This document shows positions 1-7,936 of a stretch of DNA of 37,402 nt, one piece after another. This stretch comes from Stutzerimonas stutzeri. Its GTDB lineage: Bacteria; Pseudomonadota; Gammaproteobacteria; Pseudomonadales; Pseudomonadaceae. Position 1 is the first letter of the stretch. Every line of letters begins with the position of its first letter. Location of the stretch: NCBI RefSeq assembly GCF_024448695.1, contig NZ_JAMOHY010000029.1, forward strand, positions 1-37,402. The letters run 5' to 3'. Under the pieces are notes generated by a model. The model had not been told where the DNA came from and did no database searches. It saw only the letters and a program-made list of their open reading frames with translations. A program made the translations under genes and the position numbers.

Positions 1-18
1 CCAAGAACCCGACACCGG

Positions 19-459
19 CTACCAGCGCAGGTAGAACATCGCCTTGGCCAGCACCACGATGCCGACCATCTGCAGAAAAATCGCCCAGTGGATGGCCCGG
101 TAGCGTCCTGGGGTCATCCGCCCGCTTCTTAACAGCATGGCCACCGCACCAAAGGTGAAGAAGACGCCAACGGCCAGCACGATCTTCAGCGTCAGCAGGG
201 TGCCGAAGCTGCTGGCGAATGGATTGGCAAGCAGGTGCCGGTGATACCAGGCCAGTCCTATGCCCGCCCCGTAGACGAACAGCACCACCCAGTGCAGCAC
301 CACCCGCAGCCGCGCACCTACCGCCTTGTCGACGCGCTGCATCAGCTCAGGATCGATCTGTTTGCGCACACTGGCCAGCACAGCCACCTCGACAAACAGC
401 GTGCCGATGAAAAAGATCGCACCCACTAAATGGGTGACATGCAGCAGGGAATAACTCAT
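19..459 (-). CDS. CopD-like four-helix integral membrane protein
   Basis: A 146-residue, very hydrophobic protein with four predicted membrane segments, near residues 5-25, 52-70, 83-107 and 120-143. Conserved-looking histidines occur at the N-terminus (LLHVTHLVGA) and in the loop HRHLL. The size and helix layout resemble the small CopD-family or heme/copper-type membrane proteins common in Pseudomonas, but I see no diagnostic metal-binding cluster, so the family call rests on overall look and the function is unknown. The start ATG has AAGG upstream (AAGGTGTAGAG then ATG). It is transcribed toward the window edge, 77 bp after the glycine-zipper gene on the same strand. Alternative: an uncharacterised DUF2269-like membrane protein. 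Confidence 0.6.
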   Translation of the reverse strand: MSYSLLHVTHLVGAIFFIGTLFVEVAVLASVRKQIDPELMQRVDKAVGARLRVVLHWVVLFVYGAGIGLAWYHRHLLANPFASSFGTLLTLKIVLAVGVFFTFGAVAMLLRSGRMTPGRYRAIHWAIFLQMVGIVVLAKAMFYLRW

Positions 460-536
460 CTCTACACCTTGGGCTGTTCAGGCGGCCAGCCTAGCAGAGC
501 CCAGCCCCCTGTTACCGACAGCCTTGTCGCGCAGAC

Positions 537-887
537 TCAGTGATTCACCGCAGCCAGCTGGCTACCGCTACGCTCGACCTGCTGGCCGGCCTCGAAACCA
601 TCGGCAGAGGTCCGCAGCCGAGTGGTATTGCCCTGCTCATCCTTCAGCACATAAAGATTATGCTCAAGGCCCGCTACCTCCTGGACGCCCTGACCGGCGA
701 AATAGCCTACGCCAGCTCCCACCAATGCGCCGATCGGACCACCAGCAGCCGCCCCCAGCATAAAGCCGCCAAGGCCACCGAACCCGCCACCCACCATGCG
801 GTCCTTCTCTACTGTCACAATCTCATCGGCACTCGCCAGAGTGCTTGCCAGCAGCAGTACACTCGCCATCATGATCGACTTGTTCAT
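537..887 (-). CDS. Secreted glycine-zipper protein
   Basis: The frame is open further upstream, but the start at 887 is chosen because AAAGGAGCG lies just before this ATG and the protein then opens with a clean signal peptide (MNKSIMMASVLLLASTLASA). The mature part has a glycine-zipper membrane-spanning stretch (GGGFGGLGG...GAAAGGPIGALVGAGVGYFAG), followed by a short polar C-terminal domain. Proteins of this kind (glycine-zipper 2TM or Rick_17kDa-like) sit in the periplasm or outer envelope; specific roles are mostly unknown. About 116 residues. The gene is divergent from the DUF488 gene, and the ANR-type box between them could in principle serve both. Confidence 0.65.
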   Translation of the reverse strand: MNKSIMMASVLLLASTLASADEIVTVEKDRMVGGGFGGLGGFMLGAAAGGPIGALVGAGVGYFAGQGVQEVAGLEHNLYVLKDEQGNTTRLRTSADGFEAGQQVERSGSQLAAVNH

Positions 888-955
888 GCGAAACGCTCCT
901 TTGGAAAGATAGGGATTGCACTTCATCCTCTTCACGAAGCGTGCCGGCAATTCAG

Positions 956-994
956 TTGACGCAGATCAATACCTTAGCAAAGGCAATGTACTAT
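956..994 (+). promoter_or_regulatory. ANR/FNR box with class II promoter
   Basis: TTGAC-GCAG-ATCAA at 956-969 matches the FNR/ANR consensus TTGAT-N4-ATCAA at 9 of 10 positions. A -10-like TACTAT lies at 989-994, giving a predicted start near 1003, so the box centre (962.5) falls at about -41, the classic class II activator position. The downstream gene begins at 1062. The box is nearly symmetric and might also act on the gene starting at 887, but no good -10 is seen on that side. Confidence 0.6.
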
Positions 995-1028
995 CAACCC
1001 TGGTGGAAAGGGTTTTTATGACACTCAC

Positions 1029-1047
1029 AAGGGTGATTTTTACCCTT
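1029..1047 (+). other. Small hairpin in the DUF488 leader
   Basis: AAGGGT (1029-1034) and ACCCTT (1042-1047) form a perfect 6-bp stem around a T-rich loop, between the predicted transcription start and the DUF488 start codon. It may fold in the leader; the role is unknown. Confidence 0.3.
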
Positions 1048-1061
1048 AACCGAGGCCGTTC

Positions 1062-1463
1062 ATGATCCTCTGCAAACGCGCCTACGAACGTCCTGCTGCA
1101 GATGATGGCCGGCGGGTCCTCGTCGACCGGCTCTGGCCACGCAACTGCCGCAAGGAAGCGTTGCAGCTGGACCAATGGCACAAGGAGCTGGCGCCATCGG
1201 ACGAGTTGCGCCGTGCCTTCAAGGCCGGCGACCTGAGCTTCGCGCTCTTCCGCGAACGTTACCGCGAAGAACTCGCCGCACATCCCGAGCACTGGTGGCC
1301 GCTGCTGAGCACTGCCGGCCAGGAGCGCATCACGCTCATCTACGCCGCACGTGACGAACGGCATAACAATGCGCAGGTGCTGGCCGAATGGCTGCAAGAA
1401 CAACTCGACCGCCACGCGGAGCAGAGCTCCCCAACCTGCCCTGCCGGAAGACGCCTGCCTTGA
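1062..1463 (+). CDS. DUF488 family protein
   Basis: A 133-residue protein with the DUF488/YeaO pattern: KRAYERPAADDGRRVLVDRLWPR near residues 5-27, then LDQWHKELAPSDELRRAF and a C-terminal ITLIYAARDERHNNA. Family members are small cytosolic proteins without a firmly assigned activity. The start ATG is preceded by GAGG. The last 15 residues (QSSPTCPAGRRLP) look like a non-conserved tail. The gene appears single, and the ANR-type box at 956-969 suggests expression at low oxygen, which is an inference from the motif and its spacing only. Confidence 0.8.
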   Translation: MILCKRAYERPAADDGRRVLVDRLWPRNCRKEALQLDQWHKELAPSDELRRAFKAGDLSFALFRERYREELAAHPEHWWPLLSTAGQERITLIYAARDERHNNAQVLAEWLQEQLDRHAEQSSPTCPAGRRLP

Positions 1464-1580
1464 AGACCCCACGGCACTCGGGTACCAGCCCGCAGGAAAA
1501 GTCATTGACGCTTATCCGGACAGACGAACTTTTGCCTGACTGACCGCTTCTACAGACGACAGTCAAGCAGCCTGCACACC

Positions 1581-2519
1581 ATGAACCCAACCACGCCTGC
1601 GTTCCCGCCACCCTCCCGGACCGACTGCCTGATCGTCGGCGCCGGGCCGGGCGGACTTACAGCCGCGCTCTATCTGGCCCGCTTCCACCGCGACTGCCTG
1701 GTGGTGGATGCCGGCGCCAGCCGCGCTTCACTGATTCCCCGATCACACAACTACCCCGGCTTCCCGCCTGGCATATCCGGCGATGCGCTGCTGTCCCGGC
1801 TGCGCGAGCAGGCAAGCAACCATGGTGCACAGTTTGAGCAAGGCCACGTGGAGCGCATCGAAGCCCAGACCGAGGGCTTCATTGCGCATTACGCCGACAA
1901 GCGTTGTTTCGCTCGCCGCATCATCCTCGCCACCGGTATAGAAGACACGCTGCCGGAAATGCCCGACGCCCACTCAGCTATCGCCGAGGGCAGCTTGCGC
2001 CTGTGCGCGATCTGTGACGGCTATGAGGTCAACGGCGACAACACCGCGGTCTATGGCGAAGCCGAAGACACCATCCGCCACGCCGTATTTCTGCGCACCT
2101 TCACCGATCAGGTGACTGTCGTGATCCACGGCGAACAACCTGCCTGCGAGGCGGCCAGGAAACTGGCCAGTCACTACGGCATTCGACTGCTCGACGACAA
2201 GGTCGAAGCCTTGCACCGCTGCCCACAGGGCATTGAGCTGGTCACTGCCCACCAGGGCACCCATCACTTCGACATCATCTACCCCAACCTGGGCGCCCGC
2301 TTTCGCTCCGAGCTGGCGGTAAGCCTGGGCGCCGCCTGCGATGAACAGGGCGCGCTGATCGTCGATGCCCATCAGCAAACGTCGACGCCCGGGCTCTATG
2401 CACTTGGCGACGTCGTAGCCGGTCTCAAGCAGATCAGTGTCGCCATTGGGCAAGCCGCCCAGGCTGCCACCGCGGTGCATAACAGCCTGGAAAGCAATCC
2501 CTGGGGCGGATCCAGCTGA
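1581..2519 (+). CDS. Thioredoxin-reductase-like FAD oxidoreductase
   Basis: A 312-residue flavoprotein with the layout of low-molecular-weight thioredoxin reductases. The FAD ADP-binding motif GAGPGG is at residues 20-25, ATGI near 117, the redox pair CAIC at 142-145 followed by DG, and the C-terminal FAD motif GD at 276-277 before [13 protein letters not shown]. The second nucleotide-binding fold is unusual: the GGGxxAxEEA motif of NADPH-dependent enzymes is replaced by [11 protein letters not shown] (158-168), and the HRR phosphate-recognition motif by HGE (183-185). Classical NADPH use is therefore doubtful; the enzyme could use another donor. No strong ribosome-binding site precedes the ATG, but the frame starts well before the FAD motif. 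The neighbours do not identify a thioredoxin partner. Confidence 0.8.
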   Translation: MNPTTPAFPPPSRTDCLIVGAGPGGLTAALYLARFHRDCLVVDAGASRASLIPRSHNYPGFPPGISGDALLSRLREQASNHGAQFEQGHVERIEAQTEGFIAHYADKRCFARRIILATGIEDTLPEMPDAHSAIAEGSLRLCAICDGYEVNGDNTAVYGEAEDTIRHAVFLRTFTDQVTVVIHGEQPACEAARKLASHYGIRLLDDKVEALHRCPQGIELVTAHQGTHHFDIIYPNLGARFRSELAVSLGAACDEQGALIVDAHQQTSTPGLYALGDVVAGLKQISVAIGQAAQAATAVHNSLESNPWGGSS

Positions 2520-2612
2520 TAATCGCGCCACGTCTCACAAGAGAGACCTGCGGGCGATGCCTTCAGTCTGGCAAGGAGGCATACTGCCGCTCTCGACCAA
2601 AGCCCGAATAGC

Positions 2613-4148
2613 ATGCGCATTCACGTTACCTTCATTGACCGCATCGGCATCACCCAGGAAGTGCTCGCCCTGCTGGTGGCGCGCAACCTCAATCTGGACG
2701 CCGTCGAAATGGTGCCGCCCAACGTCTATATAGACGCACCTGCACTCGACACTCACGTGCTGGACGAGCTGCGCCAGGCGCTGCGCGACGTGCGCGGGGT
2801 ACAGGACATCCAGGTGGTCGGCATGCTGCCCGGCCAGCAGCGACGCCTGCAGCTCGATGCCCTGCTGCACGCCATGCCGGACCCGCTGATGGCGGTCGAT
2901 GGCGACGGCAAGATCCTGATGGCCAACCCGGCGCTGATCAGCCTGGTGGGCTTCGACCCCGAAGGCCGGTTCGTCGGCGAGCTGTTCGACGCGCCTGAGT
3001 TGCAGGCCGCAATGCTCAAACAGCATTTCCGCCTGCCCATGCGCGAAATCATCTTCAACGGCCAATCCCTGCTGATCGATGTGATGCCGGTTGCCGAAAC
3101 CCTGAACGCCGACGGATCACAGCCCGCTGCTGGCGCACTGCTGACACTCTATGCACCCAGCCGGCTGGGCGAGCGCCTGGCCGCGCTGCACCCTCACCAT
3201 GCGGAAAGTTTCGAGGCGTTGCTGGGCGACTCCACCCCCATCCGCACGCTCAAGGCCCGAGGCGTGCGCGTGGCAGCCCTCGATGCGCCGCTGCTGATCC
3301 AGGGCGAAACCGGCACCGGCAAGGAACTGGTCGCCCGCGCCTGCCACGCCGCCAGCCCGCGCAGCAATGCGCCCTTCCTGACGCTCAGCTGCGCAGCCCT
3401 GCCGGAAAACCAGGCCGATGGTGAGCTTTTCGGTTACGCACCCGGCACGGCAAACGCCAGCCAGCGCAGTGGCAAGCCCGGCCTGCTGGAGCTGGCCAAC
3501 GGCGGCACGGTGTTCCTCGACGAAATCGCCGAGATGTCGCCCTACCTGCAGGCCAAGCTGATGCACTTCCTCAGCGAGGGCAGCTTTCGTCGAGTTGGCG
3601 GCGAGCGCGAGATACGCGTCGATGTACGCATCCTCAGCGCCACCCACCGCAACCTGGAACAGCTGGTCGGCGACGGCGCCTTCCGCGAGGACCTGTTCTA
3701 TCGGCTGAACGTACTCAACCTCAGCGTTCCGCCGCTGCGTGAACGCAGCGAGGATATCCTGCTGCTGGCGCGACATTTTCTACTGCAGGCCTGTACCCAG
3801 ATCCAGCGCCCGCCCTGCCGTCTGGCACCCTCAACCTACCCGGCGCTGCTGGGCAATAACTGGCCCGGTAACGTGCGGCAGCTGCAGAACATCATCTTTC
3901 GCGCCGCGGCGATGTCCGACAGCACCATCATCGGCCTCGACGACCTGGATATCGCTCGCACCCGCCTGGCGTGCCAGGAGGAGGAAATCCCCAGCCTCAG
4001 CGAGGCCATGGAAGCCTTTGAGCGCTCGATTCTGGAAAGATTTTACGCAAGCCATCCCTCTACGCGCTTGCTGGCCAGTCGACTGAAGAGCTCACACAGC
4101 GCCATCGCCATGCGCTTGCGCAAATATGGCATCGGCGGCCACAGATAA
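2613..4148 (+). CDS. TyrR-family regulator (PhhR/GcsR-like)
   Basis: A 511-residue protein collinear with E. coli TyrR over its whole length. An N-terminal ACT domain (MRIHVTFIDRIGITQEVLALL) covers about residues 1-72, a PAS domain about 80-185, and an AAA+ domain follows with Walker A GETGTGKE and Walker B FLDEIAEMS, then WPGNVRQL. The C-terminal TyrR-type helix-turn-helix (STRLLASRLKSSHSAIAMRLRKYGI) closely resembles that of TyrR and PhhR. The loop that carries GAFTGA in sigma-54 activators reads GTANAS here (after ELFGYAP). Such regulators sense aromatic or other amino acids and control their uptake and breakdown. It lies upstream of agcS on the same strand, and TyrR-type boxes lie in between. 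The genus has several paralogues (PhhR, GcsR), so I give no symbol; the serine/glycine context favours a GcsR-like role, whereas phhB favours PhhR. Confidence 0.85.
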   Translation: MRIHVTFIDRIGITQEVLALLVARNLNLDAVEMVPPNVYIDAPALDTHVLDELRQALRDVRGVQDIQVVGMLPGQQRRLQLDALLHAMPDPLMAVDGDGKILMANPALISLVGFDPEGRFVGELFDAPELQAAMLKQHFRLPMREIIFNGQSLLIDVMPVAETLNADGSQPAAGALLTLYAPSRLGERLAALHPHHAESFEALLGDSTPIRTLKARGVRVAALDAPLLIQGETGTGKELVARACHAASPRSNAPFLTLSCAALPENQADGELFGYAPGTANASQRSGKPGLLELANGGTVFLDEIAEMSPYLQAKLMHFLSEGSFRRVGGEREIRVDVRILSATHRNLEQLVGDGAFREDLFYRLNVLNLSVPPLRERSEDILLLARHFLLQACTQIQRPPCRLAPSTYPALLGNNWPGNVRQLQNIIFRAAAMSDSTIIGLDDLDIARTRLACQEEEIPSLSEAMEAFERSILERFYASHPSTRLLASRLKSSHSAIAMRLRKYGIGGHR

Positions 4149-4233
4149 GGTTGCCGTAAACGTCACCTTCGGAAACAATTGCTCAACCAACTGTCCGTTA
4201 TTGCCTCATCCTGCGGCGTTTTGCCGCGCCAGC

Positions 4234-4251
4234 TGTATTGATTTGAATACA
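4234..4251 (+). promoter_or_regulatory. TyrR-type operator, box 1
   Basis: TGTATTGATTTGAATACA fits the TyrR box layout TGTA-N10-TACA and sits within a perfect 7-bp inverted repeat (CTGTATT / AATACAG, 4233-4252). It is 15 of 18 identical to box 2. It lies about 178 bp before the predicted sigma-54 start, in upstream-activator position. Confidence 0.7.
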
Positions 4252-4310
4252 GCGTACTGAAATGCATGCAGCTGCTCCGCAGGCTGAACATAACGACCGA
4301 ACCGGAATGC

Positions 4311-4328
4311 TGTATCGATTTCAGTACA
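4311..4328 (+). promoter_or_regulatory. TyrR-type operator, box 2
   Basis: TGTATCGATTTCAGTACA repeats the TGTA-N10-TACA layout and most of the sequence of box 1. The two centres are 77 bp apart, a little over seven helical turns. It lies about 101 bp before the predicted start of agcS transcription. Confidence 0.7.
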
Positions 4329-4360
4329 AGGCTTCCATGTGGCTTGGCCGGTTATACGCA

Positions 4361-4373
4361 TAACCTATTGATT
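4361..4373 (-). promoter_or_regulatory. IHF binding-site consensus
   Basis: On the minus strand the site reads AATCAATAGGTTA, which matches WATCAANNNNTTR at every specified position. It lies between the TyrR-type boxes and the -24/-12 element, where IHF normally bends DNA for sigma-54 activators. Confidence 0.6.
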
Positions 4374-4394
4374 ACCTGAGTATTTACATAAAGC

Positions 4395-4410
4395 TGGCAT
4401 CGGTATTGCC
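4395..4410 (+). promoter_or_regulatory. Sigma-54 (-24/-12) promoter of agcS
   Basis: TGGCATCGGTATTGCC matches the TGGCAC-N5-TTGCW consensus with correct spacing: GG at 4396-4397 and GC at 4408-4409. Transcription would begin near 4421, leaving a leader of about 130 nt before the agcS ATG. No better sigma-70 promoter was seen in this interval. Confidence 0.65.
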
Positions 4411-4520
4411 TTGTTGCAGAGACTGGATCCGACTGACGACTGTGTTGCCTGGTTGCACAAGGGCAGCACTTGCCAGCCAGAGCCTCTATTGGGTGCCTTG
4501 TCTTTCGCACACCGACGTGC

Positions 4521-4538
4521 CGTAACCAAAAAATTACA
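4521..4538 (+). promoter_or_regulatory. Weak third TyrR-like box in the agcS leader
   Basis: CGTAACCAAAAAATTACA keeps the TGTA-N10-TACA geometry with one mismatch in the outer tetramers. It ends 12 bp before the agcS ATG, next to the ribosome-binding site. It could be a repressor site or chance in an A-rich patch. Confidence 0.3.
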
Positions 4539-4550
4539 AGCGGAGTCGAC

Positions 4551-5927
4551 ATGGAATTTCTGAATAATCTGGTCAACCAAATCAACTCGCTGGTATGGGG
4601 CCCACCGATTCTGGTGCTCATCCTCGGCACCGGGCTGATCCTCATGATCATGCTCAAGTTCATGCCCTGGCGAACCATTCCCCGTGGTTTCCGCCTGATG
4701 TGGCAGGGACGTAAAAACGAGCCTGGCGCGGAGGGCGAAATCAGCCCCTTCCAGGCGCTGATGACCTGCCTCGCGGCGACCGTGGGAACCGGCAACATTG
4801 CCGGTGTGGCCACCGCCATCTTTCTGGGCGGACCGGGCGCATTGTTCTGGATGTGGTGCACCGCGCTGGTGGGCATGGCGACCAAGTACTGCGAAGTGGT
4901 ACTGGCGGTGCACTACCGCGAGAAGGACGACCGCGGCGAGCATGTCGGCGGCCCGATGTATGCGATCAAGAACGGTCTTGGCAAAAAATGGCTGTGGCTT
5001 GGTGGCGCCTTCGCCATCTTCGGCGGGCTGGCCGGTTTCGGCATCGGCAACATGGTGCAGGTCAACAGCATGGCGCATGCCATGGAAACGACCTTCGGCG
5101 TACCGATGTGGATCACTGGCGTGGTCTCGATGGCCATCGTCGGCATGGTGATCCTCGGCGGCATCAAGCGCATCGGCAAGGTTGCCGCGGCCCTGGTGCC
5201 CTTCATGTGCGTGGCGTACATCATCGCGGCGCTGGTGGTACTGGCGGTCAACTTCCAGGCCATCCCCGGCGCATTCGCACTGATCTTCGAATCCGCCTTC
5301 AACCCGGTAGCAGCCACAGGCGGCTTTGCCGGCGCAGCAGTGATCGCGGCGATTCGCTTCGGCGTGGCGCGCGGCATCTTCTCCAACGAAGCAGGCCTGG
5401 GTACCGCCGGTATCGCCCAGGCAGCAGGCACCAGCAACAGCCCGGTTCGCTCCGGCCTGATCGGCATGCTCGGCACCTTCATCGACACCATCATTATCTG
5501 CTCGATGACTGGCCTGGCCATTATCTGCTCGGGCGTATGGACCAGCGGCGAGAGCGGCGCGGCACTGTCAGCTGCGGCCTTCGAGTCGGCAATGCCCGGC
5601 TTCGGCGGCGCCATCCTGACCATTGCACTGGTGGTCTTCGCCTTCACCACCATTCTCGGCTGGAGCTACTTCGGCGAAAAATGCTGGGAGTACCTGATGG
5701 GCACCAAGGTCATCTGGCCATTCCGGGTGATCTGGGTCCTGGCCGTGCCCTTTGGGGCGATCGCTCAGCTGGATTTCGCCTGGCTGGTCGCCGACACCCT
5801 CAACGGGCTGATGGCGATTCCAAACCTGATCTCCCTGCTGCTGCTGAGCCCGGTGGTGGTCAAGCTGACCAACGCCTACTTTGCCGAGCGCAAGGCTCAG
5901 GAAGCACTTGCCGGCATGCCGCGCTGA
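4551..5927 (+). CDS. Sodium:alanine/glycine symporter (AGCS family)
   Basis: The frame is open upstream, but the start at 4551 is chosen because of the GGAG just before it and because MEFLNNLVNQINSLVWGPP is the usual family N-terminus. The protein has 458 residues with about ten hydrophobic segments. It carries the AGCS signature GGPGALFWMWCTALVGMATKYCE-like stretch, then GGPMYAI and, near the middle, the conserved FSNEAGLGTAGIAQAA region. Family members import alanine, glycine or related amino acids with Na+ across the inner membrane. The gene is preceded by the TyrR-type boxes, IHF site and sigma-54 promoter, and is followed by sdaA 88 bp downstream. The combination suggests uptake of a small neutral amino acid feeding serine/pyruvate metabolism, but substrate specificity cannot be read from the sequence. 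Confidence 0.9.
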   Translation: MEFLNNLVNQINSLVWGPPILVLILGTGLILMIMLKFMPWRTIPRGFRLMWQGRKNEPGAEGEISPFQALMTCLAATVGTGNIAGVATAIFLGGPGALFWMWCTALVGMATKYCEVVLAVHYREKDDRGEHVGGPMYAIKNGLGKKWLWLGGAFAIFGGLAGFGIGNMVQVNSMAHAMETTFGVPMWITGVVSMAIVGMVILGGIKRIGKVAAALVPFMCVAYIIAALVVLAVNFQAIPGAFALIFESAFNPVAATGGFAGAAVIAAIRFGVARGIFSNEAGLGTAGIAQAAGTSNSPVRSGLIGMLGTFIDTIIICSMTGLAIICSGVWTSGESGAALSAAAFESAMPGFGGAILTIALVVFAFTTILGWSYFGEKCWEYLMGTKVIWPFRVIWVLAVPFGAIAQLDFAWLVADTLNGLMAIPNLISLLLLSPVVVKLTNAYFAERKAQEALAGMPR

Positions 5928-5953
5928 ATAGCGGTCTAAGCTGAAAACAGAAA

Positions 5954-5985
5954 CCACCCGGACGCCCGCAACGGCGCCTGGGTGG
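5954..5985 (+). other. Large imperfect hairpin between agcS and sdaA
   Basis: CCACCC (5954-5959) pairs with GGGTGG (5980-5985), and the stem extends inward with two mismatches. There is no T-run after it, so it may attenuate or stabilise mRNA rather than act as a simple intrinsic terminator. Confidence 0.4.
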
Positions 5986-6015
5986 CTGTCGTCTCACCGG
6001 CGAGCGACCTCCTTT

Positions 6016-7392
6016 ATGTCCCTCAGCATCTTCGACCTGTTCAAGATTGGCATCGGCCCCTCCAGTTCGCATACCGTCGGCCCCATGTGCGCGGCGGCGC
6101 GGTTTGCTGAAGGGCTGCAGCGCGATGGCCTGTTGGCCACTACCGAAGGCGTGCGCATCGAGCTGCATGGCTCGCTCGGCGCCACCGGCAAGGGCCATGG
6201 CAGCGACAAGGCGGTGCTACTCGGCCTCGAAGGCGAGCAGCCGGAACAAATCGATACCACCCGGATACCTGCGCGGCTGGCGGTGATCCGGGAAAGCTGC
6301 ACGTTGCACCTGCTGGGTGAAAAGCCAATCCACTTCGTGGAGCGCGAGCACCTGACGATGACACGCAAGCCACTGACGTTCCATCCCAACGGCATGCTGT
6401 TTCGCGCGTTTGATGCCGCCGGCCTGCAAATCCGCAGCCGCACGTATTACTCGGTGGGCGGTGGCTTCGTCGTGGATGAGCAAGCCATCGGCAGCGACCG
6501 CATCGTCGAAGACCAGACGCCGCTGCCCTTCCCCTTCCACAGCGCCCGCGAACTGTTGACGCTATGCGACGAGCATGGCCTGTCGATCAGCCAGTTGATG
6601 CTGGCCAACGAGGCAGCCTGGCGACCGGAGGCGCAAACCCGCGCGCGGCTGCTGCATATCTGGCAGGTCATGCAGGACTGCGTGCGCGCCGGCTGCCGCA
6701 CCGAAGGCACGCTGCCTGGCGGGCTCAAGGTGGAGCGCCGCGCCGCCAAGCTCTACCGCCAGCTCGGCGAAAGCCCGGAAGCCAACCTGCGCGACAGCCT
6801 CAACGTGCTTGACTGGGTCGATCTGTACGCGCTGGCCGTCAACGAGGAAAACGCCAGCGGCGGTCGCGTGGTCACTGCACCGACCAATGGGGCCGCGGGA
6901 ATCATTCCGGCGTTACTGCACTACTACATGCGCTTCGTGCCCGGCGCCAGCGAGGACGGCGTGGTGCGCTTCCTGCTCACCGCAGCCGCCATCGGCATGC
7001 TCTACAAGGAGAACGCCTCGATTTCCGGGGCCGAAGTCGGCTGTCAGGGCGAGGTGGGCGTGGCCTGCTCCATGGGCGCAGGCGCGCTCTGCGAAGTGCT
7101 TGGCGGCACGCCGCGACAGGTCGAGAACGCCGCCGAGATCGGCATGGAACATAACCTCGGCCTGACCTGCGATCCGGTTGGCGGCCTGGTTCAGGTGCCT
7201 TGCATCGAGCGCAACGCCATGGGTGCGGTCAAAGCCATCAATGCGGCACGCATGGCCCTGCGCGGCGACGGCAGCCATTTCATCTCGCTGGACAAGGTCA
7301 TCCGTACCATGCGCCAGACCGGCGCCGACATGCAGAGCAAGTACAAGGAAACCGCCCGCGGCGGGCTGGCCGTCAACATCATCGAATGCTGA
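6016..7392 (+). CDS. sdaA: L-serine ammonia-lyase (iron-sulfur)
   Basis: A 458-residue single-chain L-serine dehydratase that converts L-serine to pyruvate and ammonia in the cytosol. The N-terminal beta domain opens with [21 protein letters not shown], the standard family start. The alpha domain contains [13 protein letters not shown]. Cysteines at 343, 385 and 396 fall at the same positions as the [4Fe-4S] ligands of E. coli SdaA ([21 protein letters not shown]). The ATG has only a weak ribosome-binding site; the upstream CCTCCT is on the wrong strand to help. It follows agcS and precedes phhB by 80 bp, all co-oriented, so it probably belongs to the same transcription unit, possibly modulated by the hairpin in the gap. 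Confidence 0.93.
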   Translation: MSLSIFDLFKIGIGPSSSHTVGPMCAAARFAEGLQRDGLLATTEGVRIELHGSLGATGKGHGSDKAVLLGLEGEQPEQIDTTRIPARLAVIRESCTLHLLGEKPIHFVEREHLTMTRKPLTFHPNGMLFRAFDAAGLQIRSRTYYSVGGGFVVDEQAIGSDRIVEDQTPLPFPFHSARELLTLCDEHGLSISQLMLANEAAWRPEAQTRARLLHIWQVMQDCVRAGCRTEGTLPGGLKVERRAAKLYRQLGESPEANLRDSLNVLDWVDLYALAVNEENASGGRVVTAPTNGAAGIIPALLHYYMRFVPGASEDGVVRFLLTAAAIGMLYKENASISGAEVGCQGEVGVACSMGAGALCEVLGGTPRQVENAAEIGMEHNLGLTCDPVGGLVQVPCIERNAMGAVKAINAARMALRGDGSHFISLDKVIRTMRQTGADMQSKYKETARGGLAVNIIEC

Positions 7393-7472
7393 CCGCAGGC
7401 GACCAGACCGATGGTCGTCGCTGTCACCGCGGCTTGCCGTCAGGCCTCACCCACCCATGCGAGGACAGACAC

Positions 7473-7841
7473 ATGACCACACTGAACCAGGCTCACTGCG
7501 AAGCCTGCCGGGCCGACGCGCCCAGGGTTGCCGATGACGAACAGGCCCAGCTGATCCAGGAGATTCCGGACTGGAACGTCGAGACCCGCGACGGTCATCA
7601 GGAGCTGAAAAGGACATTCCTGTTCAGCAACTTCCGCCAGGCGCTGGCCTTTACCAACACCATCGGCGAGATCGCTGAAGCCGAAGGCCACCATCCTGAC
7701 CTGCTCACCGAATGGGGCAAGGTCACGGTCACCTGGTGGAGTCACAAGATAAAGGGCCTGCATCGCAACGACTTCATCATGGCAGCACGTACCGACGAAG
7801 CGGCCAGAACCGCAGAAGGCCGTAAACAGGGTCTAACCTGA
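7473..7841 (+). CDS. phhB: Pterin-4a-carbinolamine dehydratase
   Basis: The frame is open far upstream, overlapping sdaA, but the start at 7473 has GAGGA upstream and gives the usual N-terminus [17 protein letters not shown]. The 122-residue product closely resembles Pseudomonas PhhB, with the motif EAEGHHPDL, then [11 protein letters not shown] and [14 protein letters not shown]. The enzyme dehydrates 4a-hydroxytetrahydrobiopterin made by phenylalanine hydroxylase (PhhA), recycling the cofactor. In P. aeruginosa it lies in phhABC next to phhR. Here phhA is not next to it and not elsewhere in the window; the partner genes are agcS and sdaA. It is possible that phhA lies elsewhere or that PhhB serves another pterin or regulatory role. 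Confidence 0.93.
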   Translation: MTTLNQAHCEACRADAPRVADDEQAQLIQEIPDWNVETRDGHQELKRTFLFSNFRQALAFTNTIGEIAEAEGHHPDLLTEWGKVTVTWWSHKIKGLHRNDFIMAARTDEAARTAEGRKQGLT

Positions 7842-7936
7842 TCGGCGGACCGACGTTACGGTGAGCTGACGAGCGAATGAGTTCTACAGGCTGAAACCGG
7901 TCGAGGTCTCCACCACACGGCTACGGAGAACCTCAA

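Noticed and set aside
2532..2547. GTCTC...GAGAC inverted repeat after the reductase-like gene as a terminator
   Set aside because: Short stem, no T-run, and close to the regulator start; not convincing.
4213..4227. GCGGC-GTTTT-GCCGC hairpin as a terminator of the regulator gene
   Set aside because: The stem is only 5 bp and no T-run follows; it may be incidental.
4411..4550. A glycine riboswitch in the agcS leader
   Set aside because: I looked for conserved aptamer stretches and paired stems and found none that fit; the leader is better explained by the protein-binding sites.
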